A stretch of DNA of 64,000 nt from Streptomyces sp. NBC_01353 (GCF_036237275.1 NZ_CP108352.1:62001-126000); one strand, 5' to 3'; positions 37,828 to 47,839 are shown, counted from the first letter of the stretch. Notes: generated by a model from the sequence alone, not told the origin. Numbers and translations: made by a program.

Positions 37828-39417
37828 GTGCCGGAAGAACTGACCGTCCGCCGCATACTCGGGGACCAACCGTTCGCCGAGATCGGTCGGCCGGAGTGGG
37901 CGGTGACCGCCACACGTCACGGCTGCGTCATCACGGCCGGCGACCTCGGCCACGTCCCGTGGCACGGCACGGGTCGCTGGCTCGGCCACCGGATCGGCGT
38001 GTACGAAGCCGACACCCTCCGGCCGCGCCACATCGTCGCCTCCCGCTACTCCGTATGTGCCATCGAGCCTCACCCGGAGCTGCCGATCGTCGCCGTGGGC
38101 ACCGGCCGCTACGACGGTTCGTGGGACTTCGAGGGTCAGCTGCTTGTGCTGCACCTCGAGACCGGGCGCGTGACGGACCTGCTGAGCAAGAGCCGCCAAG
38201 TGCGGCACCTGCGCTGGCTGGAGGACGGCAGGCTCGCGATGCTGCTCTCCCCCGAGGACAAGGATGGCGGTTTCCGCACAGGGTTCGAACTGGCCGTCGC
38301 GGCGGACGACTGGCTGTCCGCTCCGGCCGGGCTGGTCGACCCCGACCACGTTCGCCATCCGATGGTCGAAAGCGGGCTCCTCTACGACCCCCATGTGGAG
38401 GATGCCCTCGCCCGGCTGACGGAGGGCCGGTGGCGGCGGCGGGCGGAAGTACGGGACCTCACGGTGCTGGCCGACGGCAGGGTGCTGGCTACCGGCCGGC
38501 ACACGGACCTCGAATGCTGGGATCCGTCCGGCGCGCTGAGCTGGGCTCTACCAGCCGGCGGGGAGGGAAGCGTCCAGGTCGAGGCGGCCCCTGACGACGA
38601 GTCGGCGTGGGTGACGTACCGGGGCTTCCACCGCGACGACGGCACGGGGCGGCTGGTCGACCGGGCGACCACAGTTCGGCGGATATCGACGGCGGACGGC
38701 GGTGTGGTGGACTGCGTGGACATGCCCTCGGCCCCCGCATGGAGCGCCACGGGCGAGGGCTGGCTGGCCCTGCGCCCACTGGGGCGCGACGCAGAGGCCG
38801 CGCTGCTGCTCGACCCCGCGCACCAGGAGGCGGCACAAGTCGGGCTTGCGCCCCGTCGCTCCAACTCCCCGGCGCTGCGCGTCAGACACAGCACCCGTCT
38901 GCTGTACGTGGACGGTCCCGGCCCGGACGGCGACGCGCCGTGGATCCACGCGATCGAGCCGCCAGGCGCCCACGGTCCCGCCACCGTGCGCGCCCTCTTC
39001 CCCCTGCACTGGGACCCAGCGTCCGCACTCCAGCCCTGGTGCGGCCCCGCCGTCGAGCTGGGAGACACCCTCGTCCAAGCAGGCCGGTCGTACGAGCGGG
39101 GCCCCACCTACGCAGAAGCCCGCGAGGGCACGTACGTCGTGAACCGTCGGCTTCCGGACGGAGCGGCACGCTGGGTGTACGAGACCGACCAGCCGCTCGC
39201 CGGTCTCGACGGCGACGAGCGCAAGGTGTACGTCGTCTACCTCACCGGCGAGGTAGAGACACTCGACACGGCGACGGGCGAGGTACGGGATCGGCACACC
39301 CTGCGCGCGCACGGCCACCCGGTCACACCAATGTCCGTCGCGTTCCGAGCGGACCAACAGCGACTGATCGTGGGGACAGTGGACGGAAGGATCCTGGACT
39401 GCACGGTCCCGGAGTGA
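37828..39417 (+). CDS. beta-propeller hypothetical protein
   Basis: 529 residues from GTG 37828 preceded by GGGGAG. Repeated strand patterns typical of WD40/quinoprotein-like propellers: PELPIVAVGTGRYDGSWDFE, GQLLVLHLETGRVTDLL, LTVLADGRVLATGRHTDLEC, and near the end VYLTGEVETLDTATGEVRD plus LIVGTVDGRILDC. No signal peptide, so cytoplasmic. Function unknown; similar proteins occur beside SMI1/immunity-like genes but none is seen here. Confidence 0.75.
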   Translation: MPEELTVRRILGDQPFAEIGRPEWAVTATRHGCVITAGDLGHVPWHGTGRWLGHRIGVYEADTLRPRHIVASRYSVCAIEPHPELPIVAVGTGRYDGSWDFEGQLLVLHLETGRVTDLLSKSRQVRHLRWLEDGRLAMLLSPEDKDGGFRTGFELAVAADDWLSAPAGLVDPDHVRHPMVESGLLYDPHVEDALARLTEGRWRRRAEVRDLTVLADGRVLATGRHTDLECWDPSGALSWALPAGGEGSVQVEAAPDDESAWVTYRGFHRDDGTGRLVDRATTVRRISTADGGVVDCVDMPSAPAWSATGEGWLALRPLGRDAEAALLLDPAHQEAAQVGLAPRRSNSPALRVRHSTRLLYVDGPGPDGDAPWIHAIEPPGAHGPATVRALFPLHWDPASALQPWCGPAVELGDTLVQAGRSYERGPTYAEAREGTYVVNRRLPDGAARWVYETDQPLAGLDGDERKVYVVYLTGEVETLDTATGEVRDRHTLRAHGHPVTPMSVAFRADQQRLIVGTVDGRILDCTVPE

Positions 39418-39499
39418 CCGGGCCAGGACCCGCAGCCGCCCGCCGCACTGCTCGGCACGGTGAACGACACTCCGGCGGACTGGCTACGCAGCAGGGCAA

Positions 39500-39775
39500 G
39501 CCGTGCAACGCGTCCTTCTGCAGTCGACCCTCGACGGCCTCCCGACCTCGCTGATACTCCTGGCCGTCGACCTGAAGGACGTTGAAGGCGATGAAGTGCG
39601 CGGGCATCGGCTCCGCCAGCTGCTGGACGGTGCGGCCGCCGAAGGAAGCGCGGCGCTGGAGCGCCTCGAAGGAAAGACGGGCTCCCGACCACACCACGAC
39701 TTCGCCGTTGAGGGCCAGGCCGTGTGGGAGTTGGCGCGCGGCGGTGACGAGGTTGCGGAAGTGGATCTTGGACCG
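39500..39775 (-). pseudogene. ATP-dependent DNA ligase fragment
   Basis: Minus strand reads FRNLVTAARQLPHGLALNGE, VVVWSGARLSFEALQRRASF and EPMPAHFIAFNVLQVDGQEY, a close parallel of the internal part of the intact ligase at 55476-56498 (LDGELVVWDARAGRLSFEGL, PAFFIAFDILQQDG). The catalytic-lysine region and C-terminus are missing. A relic of a second ligase gene. Confidence 0.75.
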
Positions 39776-39790
39776 GGATGGTCACGTGCC

Positions 39791-39860
39791 GTGGGGCGTG
39801 GTGATCTGACAAGCGACCAGTGGGCCCGGCTGGAGCCGATGCTCCCCCAGGGAACTTGCC
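39791..39860 (+). pseudogene. IS5-type transposase N-terminal scrap
   Basis: GTG 39791 reads GRGDLTSDQWARLEPMLPQG, the typical opening of IS5-family transposases, then the similarity ends. It directly abuts the broken ligase, so this IS probably took part in the ligase truncation. Confidence 0.65.
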
Positions 39861-39916
39861 CGATTCCCGCTCCCCGGCTGAGGCACCGAACAGCTCCCCA
39901 CGCGGCGGAACGCATC

Positions 39917-40135
39917 TCAGGAACGGGCGACGTGTCCACACAGCATCGACTTTGCGCCCAGGTCGAGACAGTGGCCCGGCAGACCGGACACGGACACGGT
40001 GCGGCACTGGACGCATGGGGTGACGACCTGCCTGATGCGACCGCAGTAGAAGAGCACCACAGGACTCCCCCACCGCCACGCCTGCTGCCGGAGACTTCTG
40101 CAACACGCTGAAGCCGGCTCGGAGTCACTGGGCAT
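39917..40135 (-). CDS. small hypothetical protein
   Basis: 72 residues from ATG 40135. Reads GSPVVLFYCGRIRQVVTPCV then QCRTVSVSGLPGHCLDLGAK, with six cysteines. No clear ribosome binding site. It may be a fragment; flanking DNA contains ligase and IS scraps. No family recognised. Confidence 0.35.
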   Translation of the reverse strand: MPSDSEPASACCRSLRQQAWRWGSPVVLFYCGRIRQVVTPCVQCRTVSVSGLPGHCLDLGAKSMLCGHVARS

Positions 40136-40151
40136 GGTGAACCGGCAACGC

Positions 40152-40397
40152 TCACGACGGGGATTCCCCAGCTTCGGCCGCCTCCAGGCGATCCAACGCC
40201 GCCTTTGTGGTTTCCTCACTGCGGATCAGCTTCCGTGTCTCGACATAACACTGCATGACCCCGCAGAAACCGAGCAGGATGTACAGCACAAACGAAAACA
40301 GCGACCGCTGTTCAGCACACGCGAAGAAGAACGCGAGCACACTGAGCAGTAGCGGTCCCCCAGCCTTACGGAGCCACAGCTCGATCCCGTCCCACAT
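40152..40397 (-). CDS. small membrane protein
   Basis: 81 residues from ATG 40397. A two-helix hydrophobic core (LLLSVLAFFFACAEQRSLFS, FVLYILLGFCGVMQCYV) is followed by a charged amphipathic tail (TKAALDRLEAAEAGE). This resembles small actinobacterial membrane proteins of unknown role. It is separated from the larger permease gene by about 250 bases that hold no clear gene. Confidence 0.65.
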   Translation of the reverse strand: MWDGIELWLRKAGGPLLLSVLAFFFACAEQRSLFSFVLYILLGFCGVMQCYVETRKLIRSEETTKAALDRLEAAEAGESPS

Positions 40398-40651
40398 AGC
40401 CCCGCCCTTCCATTGCCCGCCGCCATGGACAGCGGGGAGAGCGAGCATACGAGGCGCGCGAAGTCGGCCCCGAACCCGGGATGCCGCTTCAGCGCCGGCG
40501 AGGTTGAGAGGCCGCAGTGGTAGCGGCGCATGAGAGAGGGCGGTGGCCGCAAGCCGCGTGAGGAGAACGACCGGACGCCGGTGGTCTCGAGACCGGTGAG
40601 GCGACCGAGGATCCAGGCGGCGGGCAAGCCGATTGCCGAGCAGCCGATGCC

Positions 40652-42607
40652 TCAGCCGACGTGCACGCGGGGGCGGCGGGCCCGGTCCGGTTCCGCCTCC
40701 CGCAGGACCTCGCGGGTGACGGGGGCGACTTCGCCCTGGCCGAGGAGGAAGAAGCGGACGAAGTTGGCGAACGGGTTGCCCTCGGTCCACTCGAAGTAGA
40801 CGTGGGGACGGGCGCCAGTGGTATCGCGGGCATGGAGGAGAAGGGCCGCGAGAGCGTTAGGGACCGAGGATGACTCGACGGTCAGGACCCGGTAGCGGTC
40901 GTGCATGACCTCGCCACGGACGGTCAGACCGGCCTCGAACTCGGAGGGGTCGGTGATCGTGACCTCGACGAAGACGAAGTCCTCCGAGGTGGGGAGGTCA
41001 TTGTCGGCGCGGATCTGCTCGATCTTGTCGCGGTACTCGGCGACGTCACGGTTGTCGGGTTCGTTGGCGATGAACCGGGGCGTGCGGCGGGAGATGTCCT
41101 GGACGAATCGTTCGGCCATCTCGTCCAGCTCGATGTGCGTGACGCGCAGTTCGAAGGCGCGGCCGAGCCGGGAGAGGAGGGAAATGAGGATGATGCCGGC
41201 GATGAAGCAGGCACCGATCTTCACACCGTCCGGGCGCTCGATGATGTTCACGACGGTGGTGTAGAGGAACACGGCAGAGATCACGCCGAAGCCGATCGTC
41301 CAGCCTCGCTGGCCGGCCTTGCGCGCCGCGATCGTCACCGCGATGGCCGCGGAACAGATCAGCACGAGGACACCGGTCGCGTACGCCCCGCCCTGCGCGT
41401 CCACGTCGGCGTCGAAGATCCACGTCACCAGGAACGCGACCAAGGTGAAGACGATCACCATGGGCCGCACGGCACGCGCCCAGTGGGGAGCCATGCCGTA
41501 CTTGGGCAGGTAGCGGGGCATCAGGTTGAGCAGACCCGCCATCGCGGAGGCGCCCGCGAACCACAGGATGAGGATGGTCGAGACATCGTAGATCGTGCCG
41601 AAGGTGTTGCCGAGGTACTCGTGCGCGAGGTAGGCGAGAGCGCGGCCGTTGGCGTCACCGCCGGACTCGAACTCCTCGTGCGGGATGAGGACGGTGGTGA
41701 TGAAGCTGGTGGTGATCAGGAAGACACTCATGATCAGTGCGGCGGTGGTGAGGAGCTTCTTCGTGCCGCGGATGCGTCCGGCGGGCTTCTCCTCGGTGTC
41801 GCCCGGGTCTCCCTCGACGTGCGGCATGACCGCCACACCGGTCTCGAAGCCGGAGAGGCCCAGGGCGAGCTTCGGAAAGACGAGCAGTGCCACGCCGATC
41901 ATGGCGAAGACGTTGCCGTGTTCCGCGGTGAGAGCAGCACTCCAGTCGGTGACGACGTGGCCCTCGGTGGCCACGTGCCACAGACCGGTGACCACGACGA
42001 CCGCGTTGAGTGCCAGATAGATGCCGACGAGGGCGACGGCGACGCCGATCGCCTCCAGGAAGCCCTTGAGGAACACCGCGCCGAGCAGCGCGATGAGGAC
42101 CATGGTGATCAAGACCTGCTTGTCGTGCAGAGCGTCGGTCAGATGCGGGTTCTCCACCAGGTGGGTGGAAGCGTCCGCGGCCGAGAGGGTGATCGTGATC
42201 AGGAAGTCGGTGGCCGCGAAGCCCAGCAGGGTGAGGACGAACAGCTTGCCCTTCCAGAAGGAGAGCAGCCGCGACAGCATCGCAATCGAACCCTCGCCGT
42301 GTGGGCTCTCCTCGGCCACCCGTCGGTAGACGGGGAGCGCGCCAGCCAGGGTGACGATCACCAGCACAATCGTTGCGATGGGGGACAGCAGGCCGGCAGC
42401 CAGGGCGGCGATGCCGGGCTGGTAGCCGAGGGTCGAGAAGTAGTCGACACCGGTCAGGCACATCACCCTCCACCAGCGCTGTCCCTTGTGGCCGGCCTCC
42501 GGAGAGGACTCCACGGGTCGCGACGGTTTGCCCTTGCCCATGTCGGACAGGCCCTCCAGCATCCACGCGCGCAGTCGGCCGGTGCGCGGGTCGTTCGTCG
42601 TGGACAT
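40652..42607 (-). CDS. APC-superfamily permease (amino acid or K+ transport-like)
   Basis: 651 residues from ATG 42607; AGGAG precedes it, and an extension to 42679 lacks support. About 12 transmembrane helices: [20 protein letters not shown] opens the APC fold with the unwound 'GYQPG' segment, then [39 protein letters not shown] and later pairs. A ~150-residue cytoplasmic C-terminal domain follows ([20 protein letters not shown]). Substrate cannot be assigned; the fold fits amino-acid or potassium permeases. Monocistronic. Confidence 0.85.
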   Translation of the reverse strand: MSTTNDPRTGRLRAWMLEGLSDMGKGKPSRPVESSPEAGHKGQRWWRVMCLTGVDYFSTLGYQPGIAALAAGLLSPIATIVLVIVTLAGALPVYRRVAEESPHGEGSIAMLSRLLSFWKGKLFVLTLLGFAATDFLITITLSAADASTHLVENPHLTDALHDKQVLITMVLIALLGAVFLKGFLEAIGVAVALVGIYLALNAVVVVTGLWHVATEGHVVTDWSAALTAEHGNVFAMIGVALLVFPKLALGLSGFETGVAVMPHVEGDPGDTEEKPAGRIRGTKKLLTTAALIMSVFLITTSFITTVLIPHEEFESGGDANGRALAYLAHEYLGNTFGTIYDVSTILILWFAGASAMAGLLNLMPRYLPKYGMAPHWARAVRPMVIVFTLVAFLVTWIFDADVDAQGGAYATGVLVLICSAAIAVTIAARKAGQRGWTIGFGVISAVFLYTTVVNIIERPDGVKIGACFIAGIILISLLSRLGRAFELRVTHIELDEMAERFVQDISRRTPRFIANEPDNRDVAEYRDKIEQIRADNDLPTSEDFVFVEVTITDPSEFEAGLTVRGEVMHDRYRVLTVESSSVPNALAALLLHARDTTGARPHVYFEWTEGNPFANFVRFFLLGQGEVAPVTREVLREAEPDRARRPRVHVG

Positions 42608-42855
42608 GGAGGTGCTCCTGAGCTGCTGCTGGGTGAGGGTTTCCGGCCATGGATCGGACGGCCGGGCCAGCGTAAGCAACGCGTGAAGTCCTCATCAGGG
42701 CGGGCTCGTCAGGAAAGCGTCAAGATGCACCCGCACAGCTCCACCCGCGGTGCCGACCGGACGAAGGCTTCGGCACGCACGTGCTCCTCGGGCGCGGACG
42801 GTACTTCTGAGGCACCCGGTGCTTGTGACGCGGGGGAGGTCCGACGAGGGAGGGC

Positions 42856-43038
42856 TCAGAGGCGGTACACGAGCTCGATCAGGACCGCAGCGATGAGCAG
42901 CCAGGCTCCGATGCCCAGCAGCCACATGCTGTCGTAGGCGGCTCCGAGCGCGACGACGGGAACAACCGCGACAGCGAGCGACAGCGACGTGCGACGCATG
43001 CGCTTCTCGGCGCTTGAACGCTCACTGCTCCGGCTCAT
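42856..43038 (-). CDS. 60-residue membrane protein
   Basis: Two hydrophobic helices, SLAVAVVPVVALGAAYD and WLLGIGAWLLIAAVLIELVY, after a basic N-terminus. ATG 43038. It lies 250 bases upstream of the permease on the same strand and may share its transcription. Role unknown. Confidence 0.6.
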   Translation of the reverse strand: MSRSSERSSAEKRMRRTSLSLAVAVVPVVALGAAYDSMWLLGIGAWLLIAAVLIELVYRL

Positions 43039-43261
43039 GGCCCGACTGTAGGCCGGTACTCCTCACGTCAGGTGTCCGCCTCCGTTTTCTTCACGCGTTG
43101 CTGATGCCATGGGGCGCCGGTCCGACCTCGACGATCCCGACGTCACCGGCAGGCCACGTCAAGAGAGGGTCTCCGGGCGCCAAGAACCCGCCAGGAAGAG
43201 AGGGCGCATGCAGACCGGGGCACACCCTGAGCTGACCCGAGTACGAAGGAGTTCGCCCCCC

Positions 43262-43560
43262 ATGACCGCTCTGACCACCGAGAACGGAGCTACGCCCACT
43301 GCCGAGGAGCGCCCTGATGCCGAAGCGCGCCACAAGCTGATGGCCGTCACGGGGCTCGCCGCACTCTCGCTCGACGCGATGGCGTTCGTAGCGTACGGCC
43401 CCGACGCCATCGGTCTGGTCCTTGGGACGGGCTGGGTTTCACGCTTCCGGTCACCCTGGGTATCGCCGGCCAGCTTGCCGTCGTACCGGCAGGTGATAGC
43501 CGCGTTCCCGGACGGCGGAGGCTCGTACGCTGTCGCCGAGCGGCCCACCCACCCACAAAC
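43262..43560 (+). pseudogene. APC permease, N-terminal fragment with compensating frameshifts
   Basis: AAGGAG and ATG 43262 give a normal start: KLMAVTGLAALSLDAMAFVA and YGPDAIGLVL, the first helix of a potassium/amino-acid APC permease. A short shifted stretch (FTLPVTLGIAGQLAV in the alternate frame) returns to SYRQVIAAFPDGGGSYAVAE, and then homology stops near 43560. The remaining ~600 codons are absent. Confidence 0.7.
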
Positions 43561-43619
43561 AACCGTTGACCAGCCTCGCAACCGCCACCCCAGAACGCCC
43601 CCACCGACCCTCACCACCA

Positions 43620-43776
43620 CCGACACGAAGCCGAGAGATCGCACAATGGTGCCGGCGGTGATCGCGACGATCGCCTCGATCACGTTGTAGGTGATGTTCG
43701 CGGCGACCAGCAGCCGTATGCGGCGGGTGAGTGCGCCGCGACCGACCGGGGACGGCCCGAGGGATGTCGCGGTCAC
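43620..43776 (-). pseudogene. cation diffusion facilitator (CDF) transporter, N-terminal fragment
   Basis: From ATG 43776 the protein begins LTRRIRLLVAANITYNVIEA then IVAITAGTIVRSLG, the start of a CDF metal-efflux protein of the Streptomyces type. Similarity ends near 43620, where it collides with the APC fragment coming from the other side. The metal-binding helices are missing. Confidence 0.6.
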
Positions 43777-44060
43777 GTCAGCAGCAGCCCTTCTCGTCGA
43801 CGCCCGGGCAGGGCGGGGAAATCCAGCGAGCAGGTCTGGCCCATCCGAGCACCGGGGGGAGAGATTCCAGAGAGCCTCATCATCGCCGGACCATGGCTGT
43901 CAAGCACACCAGCAGCGCCCCGGACCACGTCCGGAATGACGAGGGGAGGCGTCGAATGCCCGTCGTGGGAGGCGAGTGGCGGGGGCGCCTGGGCGCGACT
44001 CCGCCGGACAGCACTCTCTCTTCATGCCCCTCCGTCGCTGTGTACAGCTCCGTCGCCGCC

Positions 44061-45107
44061 TCAGGGCGAGGCCGTGTGCAGCGTGGCCTCGCCCGACACT
44101 CGGACACCAACCCGCTCACCCGGGCGCGCCGGCACGCCGCCTGGGGTGCGGATCTCGATCGGCCGGTCGAGGCCGTCGACGGCCACGCTGACTATGGCGT
44201 CATGGCCGTAGAAGCAGACACCGGTTACTGTTCCCGCTACGTTCGCCGCATTCGGGCTGGTGAGTTGGAGTTGTTCGGGGCGGAGGAGAACGATGCCCTC
44301 GCGCAAGTCCTCCGGTGCGGCGGCGAGGGGGATGCGGCCGAGAGGTGTTGTGGCGGTGCCTTTGTCGGCTGTGCCGGGGACGAAGACGGCGTCGCCGACG
44401 AAGGCAGCCACCCACGGGTCGGCGGGGCGCTGGTAGAGCTCCTCGGGAACGGCGCACTGGGCGACACGGCCGTCTCGGACGACGGCAACGACGTCAGCCG
44501 TGGAGAGTGCCTCCTGCTGGTCATGGGTGACGAGGACGGCGGTGGCGCCGCTGGCCCGGAGTACGGAACGGACGTCGGCCCGGACAGCTGCGCGCAGTCC
44601 GCTGTCGAGAGCGCTGAAAGGCTCGTCGAGGAGGACAAGGTGGGGTTCGGGGGCGAGGGCGCGGGCGAGGGCGACGCGTTGCTGCTGTCCACCGGAGAGT
44701 TCGTGCGGCATCCGGTCGCCGTGGGCGCCGAGTCCGACGAGGTTCAGCATCTCGTCGACGCGCTTCGCTCGGGCGGCTCGCTCCGTGCTGGTGAGGCCGA
44801 AGGCGATGTTGCGGGCCACGGTCAAGTGGGGGAACAGGGCGCCTTCCTGGGGGACGATGCCTACGCGGCGGCGTTCGGGCGGGAGGTGGACGCCGGGTCC
44901 TGCGAGGGTGCGGCCGGCGACGGTGACGGTGCCGCCGTCGGCACGCAGGAAGCCCGCGATGACGCGCAGGAGGGTGGTCTTGCCGCAGCCGGAGGGGCCC
45001 AGGACGGCGGCGAGGTGCCCGCCCTGGACGGTGAGGTCGAGGCCGTTGAGGATGGTGGCGGCGGTGCCGTACGCCTTGACCACGCCGCTGACCTGAAGGT
45101 CGTTCAT
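44061..45107 (-). CDS. iron(III) ABC transporter ATP-binding protein (Fbp/Fut type)
   Basis: 348 residues. ATPase motifs: Walker A GPSGCGKTT, Q-loop GIVPQEGALFPHLTV, signature LSGGQQQRVALARAL, Walker B LVLLDEPFSALD, H-loop VTHDQQEAL. A C-terminal TOBE-like domain (VLLRPEQLQLTSP, YGHDAIVSV) is as in ferric-iron importers. Its ATG overlaps the permease stop (ATGA), so the three genes are one operon read toward lower coordinates. The stem GGGCGAGGCC/GGCCTCGCCC (44064-44094) overlaps the last codons and may terminate transcription. Confidence 0.9.
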   Translation of the reverse strand: MNDLQVSGVVKAYGTAATILNGLDLTVQGGHLAAVLGPSGCGKTTLLRVIAGFLRADGGTVTVAGRTLAGPGVHLPPERRRVGIVPQEGALFPHLTVARNIAFGLTSTERAARAKRVDEMLNLVGLGAHGDRMPHELSGGQQQRVALARALAPEPHLVLLDEPFSALDSGLRAAVRADVRSVLRASGATAVLVTHDQQEALSTADVVAVVRDGRVAQCAVPEELYQRPADPWVAAFVGDAVFVPGTADKGTATTPLGRIPLAAAPEDLREGIVLLRPEQLQLTSPNAANVAGTVTGVCFYGHDAIVSVAVDGLDRPIEIRTPGGVPARPGERVGVRVSGEATLHTASP

Positions 45108-46711
45108 GTGCGGTGCCTTCCGAGGAGGTAGGAGGGGACGGCGGCCAAGAGGATCAGGGCGGCGGCGTACGGGGCTGCTGCGGCGAAGGATCCTGTGCCG
45201 GTCTCGGTCCACAGCCGGGTTGCCAGGGTGTCCATGCCGGTGGGGCGCAGCAAGAGGGTGGCGGGCAGTTCCTTCATGCAGACGACGAAGGTGAGGGCCG
45301 CGCCGGCGGCAACGCCCGGTGCGGCGAGCGGCACGGTGACCTCGCGCAGCACACCGAGGCGTGTGCGGCCGAGGGAGCGGGCGATGTCGTCCAGCACGGG
45401 TGGTGCCTGGAGTACGGACGCGCGGGTGGCGGCCACGGCGACGGGCAGGAAGAGCACCGCGTAGGCGCAGATGAGCAGTGGGGTTTCCTGGTACACCGGG
45501 CGGGCGTAGCGGACTGCGAAGAAGACCAAGGCGAGCGCGACGGTGATGCCGGGGACTGCGTGTCCCGCATACGCGGCCTGTTCCAGGAGTTGGGCGAACC
45601 GGCCTCGGTGGCGGGCTGCGATGACGCCGACGGGCAGGGCGAGCAGGGTGGTGAGCGCGGCGCCCGCTGCCGCGATGCCGAGGGTGGTGAGCGCGGTGCT
45701 GGTGAGGGTAGCCGGGTCCCAGGTCGCGGAGGTGCCGACGGCGAGCCAGTATCCGAGGGTGGCGAGCGGGAAGCCGACGGCGGCCGCGACGACGCCTCCG
45801 ATCCAGGCGAGTGCGGGCAGCCGCAGACGGCCGAGCGCGGCGGGAACGGTTCGCCGGGCGGTTCCCGCCCCGGTGCGCGAATACCCGGCGCGGCCACGCG
45901 TGCGGGTCTCGGCGGCGACGAGCGCGACGGTCATGAGGACGAGCACGGCACTGAGCGCGGCAGCCGGCGTGCGGTCGAAGCTGGCGCGGTAGGACGTGTA
46001 GATGCCGCGGGTGAAGGTGTCGTAGCGCATGAGGGACACGGCCCCGAAGTCGGAGAGGACGTACAGCGCGACGAGGAGTCCACCGCCCGCGGCGGCGGGC
46101 CGCAGCTGGGGCAGGGTGACGCTCAGGAAGGTGCGCAGCGGGCCGCGGCCGAGGGAGCGGGCGACCTCCTCGTACCCGGGGTCGGTGCCGCGCAGGGCGG
46201 CGGCGACCGGCAGGTACACGTACGGGAAGCTGGCGAGGGTCAGGGCGAGAGCGGAGCCGGTGAATCCGGCGAGCGACGGCGCGGCGGAGAGCCAGGCGAA
46301 GGCGGTGACGTAACTGGGCACCGCCAGCGGCAGGGTGACGAGCACGGACCAGGCACGGGCGCCAGGCAGGGCCGTGCGGACGGTGAGCCAGGCCAGCGAG
46401 ACACCGAGCACCAGGCAGGCGGCGACGACGGCCGCGGTCAGGCCGAGGCTGCGCAGCAGGAGTTCACCGGTGCGGGCTTCGGCGACGACGTCCCAGGCGT
46501 AGGCCGGGCCGTGTTCGAGGGCGCGGACGGCGAGGTAGCCAAGCGGCAGGACAGCGAGCAACGCGGCGAGGCAGGCGGGGACGATGAGGCCCCACGAGGG
46601 TCTGGCGGCCCGGTCGGTACGGTCGGCGGCACGCTTCCGCCCGGCGGGCGCGGGGGCGCTCGCCGGGCGGGTGTCGTGACGCGTCCGGACGGGAGAATCC
46701 GGTGTGGTCAC
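45104..46711 (-). CDS. iron(III) ABC transporter permease (Fbp/Fut type, fused dimer)
   Basis: 535 residues from GTG 46711, one base after the binding-protein stop. Two halves each have about six helices and the ABC-permease coupling motif: EEVARSLGRGPLRTFLSVTL in the first and DDIARSLGRTRLGVLREVTV in the second. This duplicated organisation is typical of ferric-iron permeases. N-terminal ~40 residues are basic and cytoplasmic. It ends overlapping the ATPase gene. Confidence 0.9.
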   Translation of the reverse strand: MTTPDSPVRTRHDTRPASAPAPAGRKRAADRTDRAARPSWGLIVPACLAALLAVLPLGYLAVRALEHGPAYAWDVVAEARTGELLLRSLGLTAAVVAACLVLGVSLAWLTVRTALPGARAWSVLVTLPLAVPSYVTAFAWLSAAPSLAGFTGSALALTLASFPYVYLPVAAALRGTDPGYEEVARSLGRGPLRTFLSVTLPQLRPAAAGGGLLVALYVLSDFGAVSLMRYDTFTRGIYTSYRASFDRTPAAALSAVLVLMTVALVAAETRTRGRAGYSRTGAGTARRTVPAALGRLRLPALAWIGGVVAAAVGFPLATLGYWLAVGTSATWDPATLTSTALTTLGIAAAGAALTTLLALPVGVIAARHRGRFAQLLEQAAYAGHAVPGITVALALVFFAVRYARPVYQETPLLICAYAVLFLPVAVAATRASVLQAPPVLDDIARSLGRTRLGVLREVTVPLAAPGVAAGAALTFVVCMKELPATLLLRPTGMDTLATRLWTETGTGSFAAAAPYAAALILLAAVPSYLLGRHRT

Positions 46712-46712
46712 G

Positions 46713-47732
46713 TCAGACCAGTCCGGCTTCCTGGAGCATGGCCAGGGTTTCCTTCAGCGAGTCGAGCTTGCCGAGGTCGATCTTCGGCGGCTGGAGGGTC
46801 TCCAGCGGGGGCACACCCTCGGCGGTCTTTACACCGGCGGCCAGCGGGTATTCCTTGGTCTCTTCGGCGAAGTAGGTCTGGGACTCGGCAGAGAGTAGGT
46901 AGTCGACGGCCTTCTGTGCGTAGGCGGCCTGCTTCGCGTCGGCGCCCTTGAGGATGCCGACGCCGGCGACGTTGACCAGGCCGCCCGGGTCACCCTTGGT
47001 CAGGTAGTGGATCTTGGCCTTGATCTTGTTCGCGCCCTTCTCGGCCACCTGCTCGTACCAGTAGTAGTGGTTGAGCAGGCCGAGGGAGACCTCGCCCTTG
47101 TCGACGGCTTCGAGGACCTTGAGGTTGTTCTCGTACGCCTTGGGCTCGTTGGCTTTCAGGCCCTTGAGCCAGGTGCGGGCGGCCTCGTCGCCCTCCAGGA
47201 CGCGCATACCGGTGACGAACGCCTGGAAGGAGGCGTTGGTCGGCACGAAGCCGATCTTGCCCTTCCACTCGGGCTTCACCAGCTCGTGGACGCTGTTCGG
47301 CGGGGTGGGGACCTGGGCGGGGTCGTAGCCGAGGACGCGGACGCGGCCGCTGACGCCGGTCCAGTCGCCGGCCGAGCTGCGGTGGGCGGGCTCGACCTTC
47401 TCGAGGGTGACCTGCGGGAGCGCGGCGAGGCGCTGCTCCTTGGAGAGAGCGCCGAGGGCTCCGGCGTCCTGGGAGAGGAAGAGTCCTGCCTCGGTCTTGT
47501 CGCCCTCTTCCAAGAGCTGGGCGGAGAGCTCGGCGCTGTCGCCGTAGCGGACCTCGACGTTGGTGCCGAGGTGCTTCTCCAGCTTCTCGATGAGCGGCTT
47601 CACGAGGTTCTCGTTACGGCCGGAGTAGATGACCAGTCCGGCCGGTTCGTCGCTGCCGCAGCTCGCGAGCGCGGGGACGAGGAGGGCTGCCGCGGTGAGC
47701 GTGGCGAGCGTGCGGGCCAAGGGGCGGCGCAT
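46713..47732 (-). CDS. iron(III) ABC transporter substrate-binding lipoprotein (Fbp/Fut type)
   Basis: 339 residues. Lipoprotein signal peptide ends LVPALASC at ~25. The mature protein begins LVIYSGRNENLVKPLIEKLE, the family opening for iron-binding proteins. LLNHYYWYEQ near 220 holds the Tyr-Tyr pair that ligates ferric iron. It is first in a three-gene operon, with an iron-box-like site 108 bases upstream of the start, so repression by a DtxR/DmdR-type regulator under iron sufficiency is expected. Confidence 0.92.
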   Translation of the reverse strand: MRRPLARTLATLTAAALLVPALASCGSDEPAGLVIYSGRNENLVKPLIEKLEKHLGTNVEVRYGDSAELSAQLLEEGDKTEAGLFLSQDAGALGALSKEQRLAALPQVTLEKVEPAHRSSAGDWTGVSGRVRVLGYDPAQVPTPPNSVHELVKPEWKGKIGFVPTNASFQAFVTGMRVLEGDEAARTWLKGLKANEPKAYENNLKVLEAVDKGEVSLGLLNHYYWYEQVAEKGANKIKAKIHYLTKGDPGGLVNVAGVGILKGADAKQAAYAQKAVDYLLSAESQTYFAEETKEYPLAAGVKTAEGVPPLETLQPPKIDLGKLDSLKETLAMLQEAGLV

Positions 47733-47839
47733 GTGTGGTGATGCCTTCCTGTCGTGCCGATCGCTGCCCTCGCCTGCGGCGACAGGTCGTGCGACGAGCG
47801 ACGAAGAGCTACCGGGAGAACCTGTGAATACCGTATTGA

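Noticed and set aside
39484-40155. 223-residue minus-strand open frame
   Set aside because: Ser/Arg/Pro-rich shadow spanning the ligase and IS fragments, whose real coding lies in other frames.
40901-42937. 678-residue plus-strand open frame
   Set aside because: Antisense of the APC permease; composition dominated by Asp, Gly, Glu and His as expected from the reverse of hydrophobic codons.
45113-46951. 612-residue plus-strand open frame
   Set aside because: Antisense of the iron-transporter permease; no family features.
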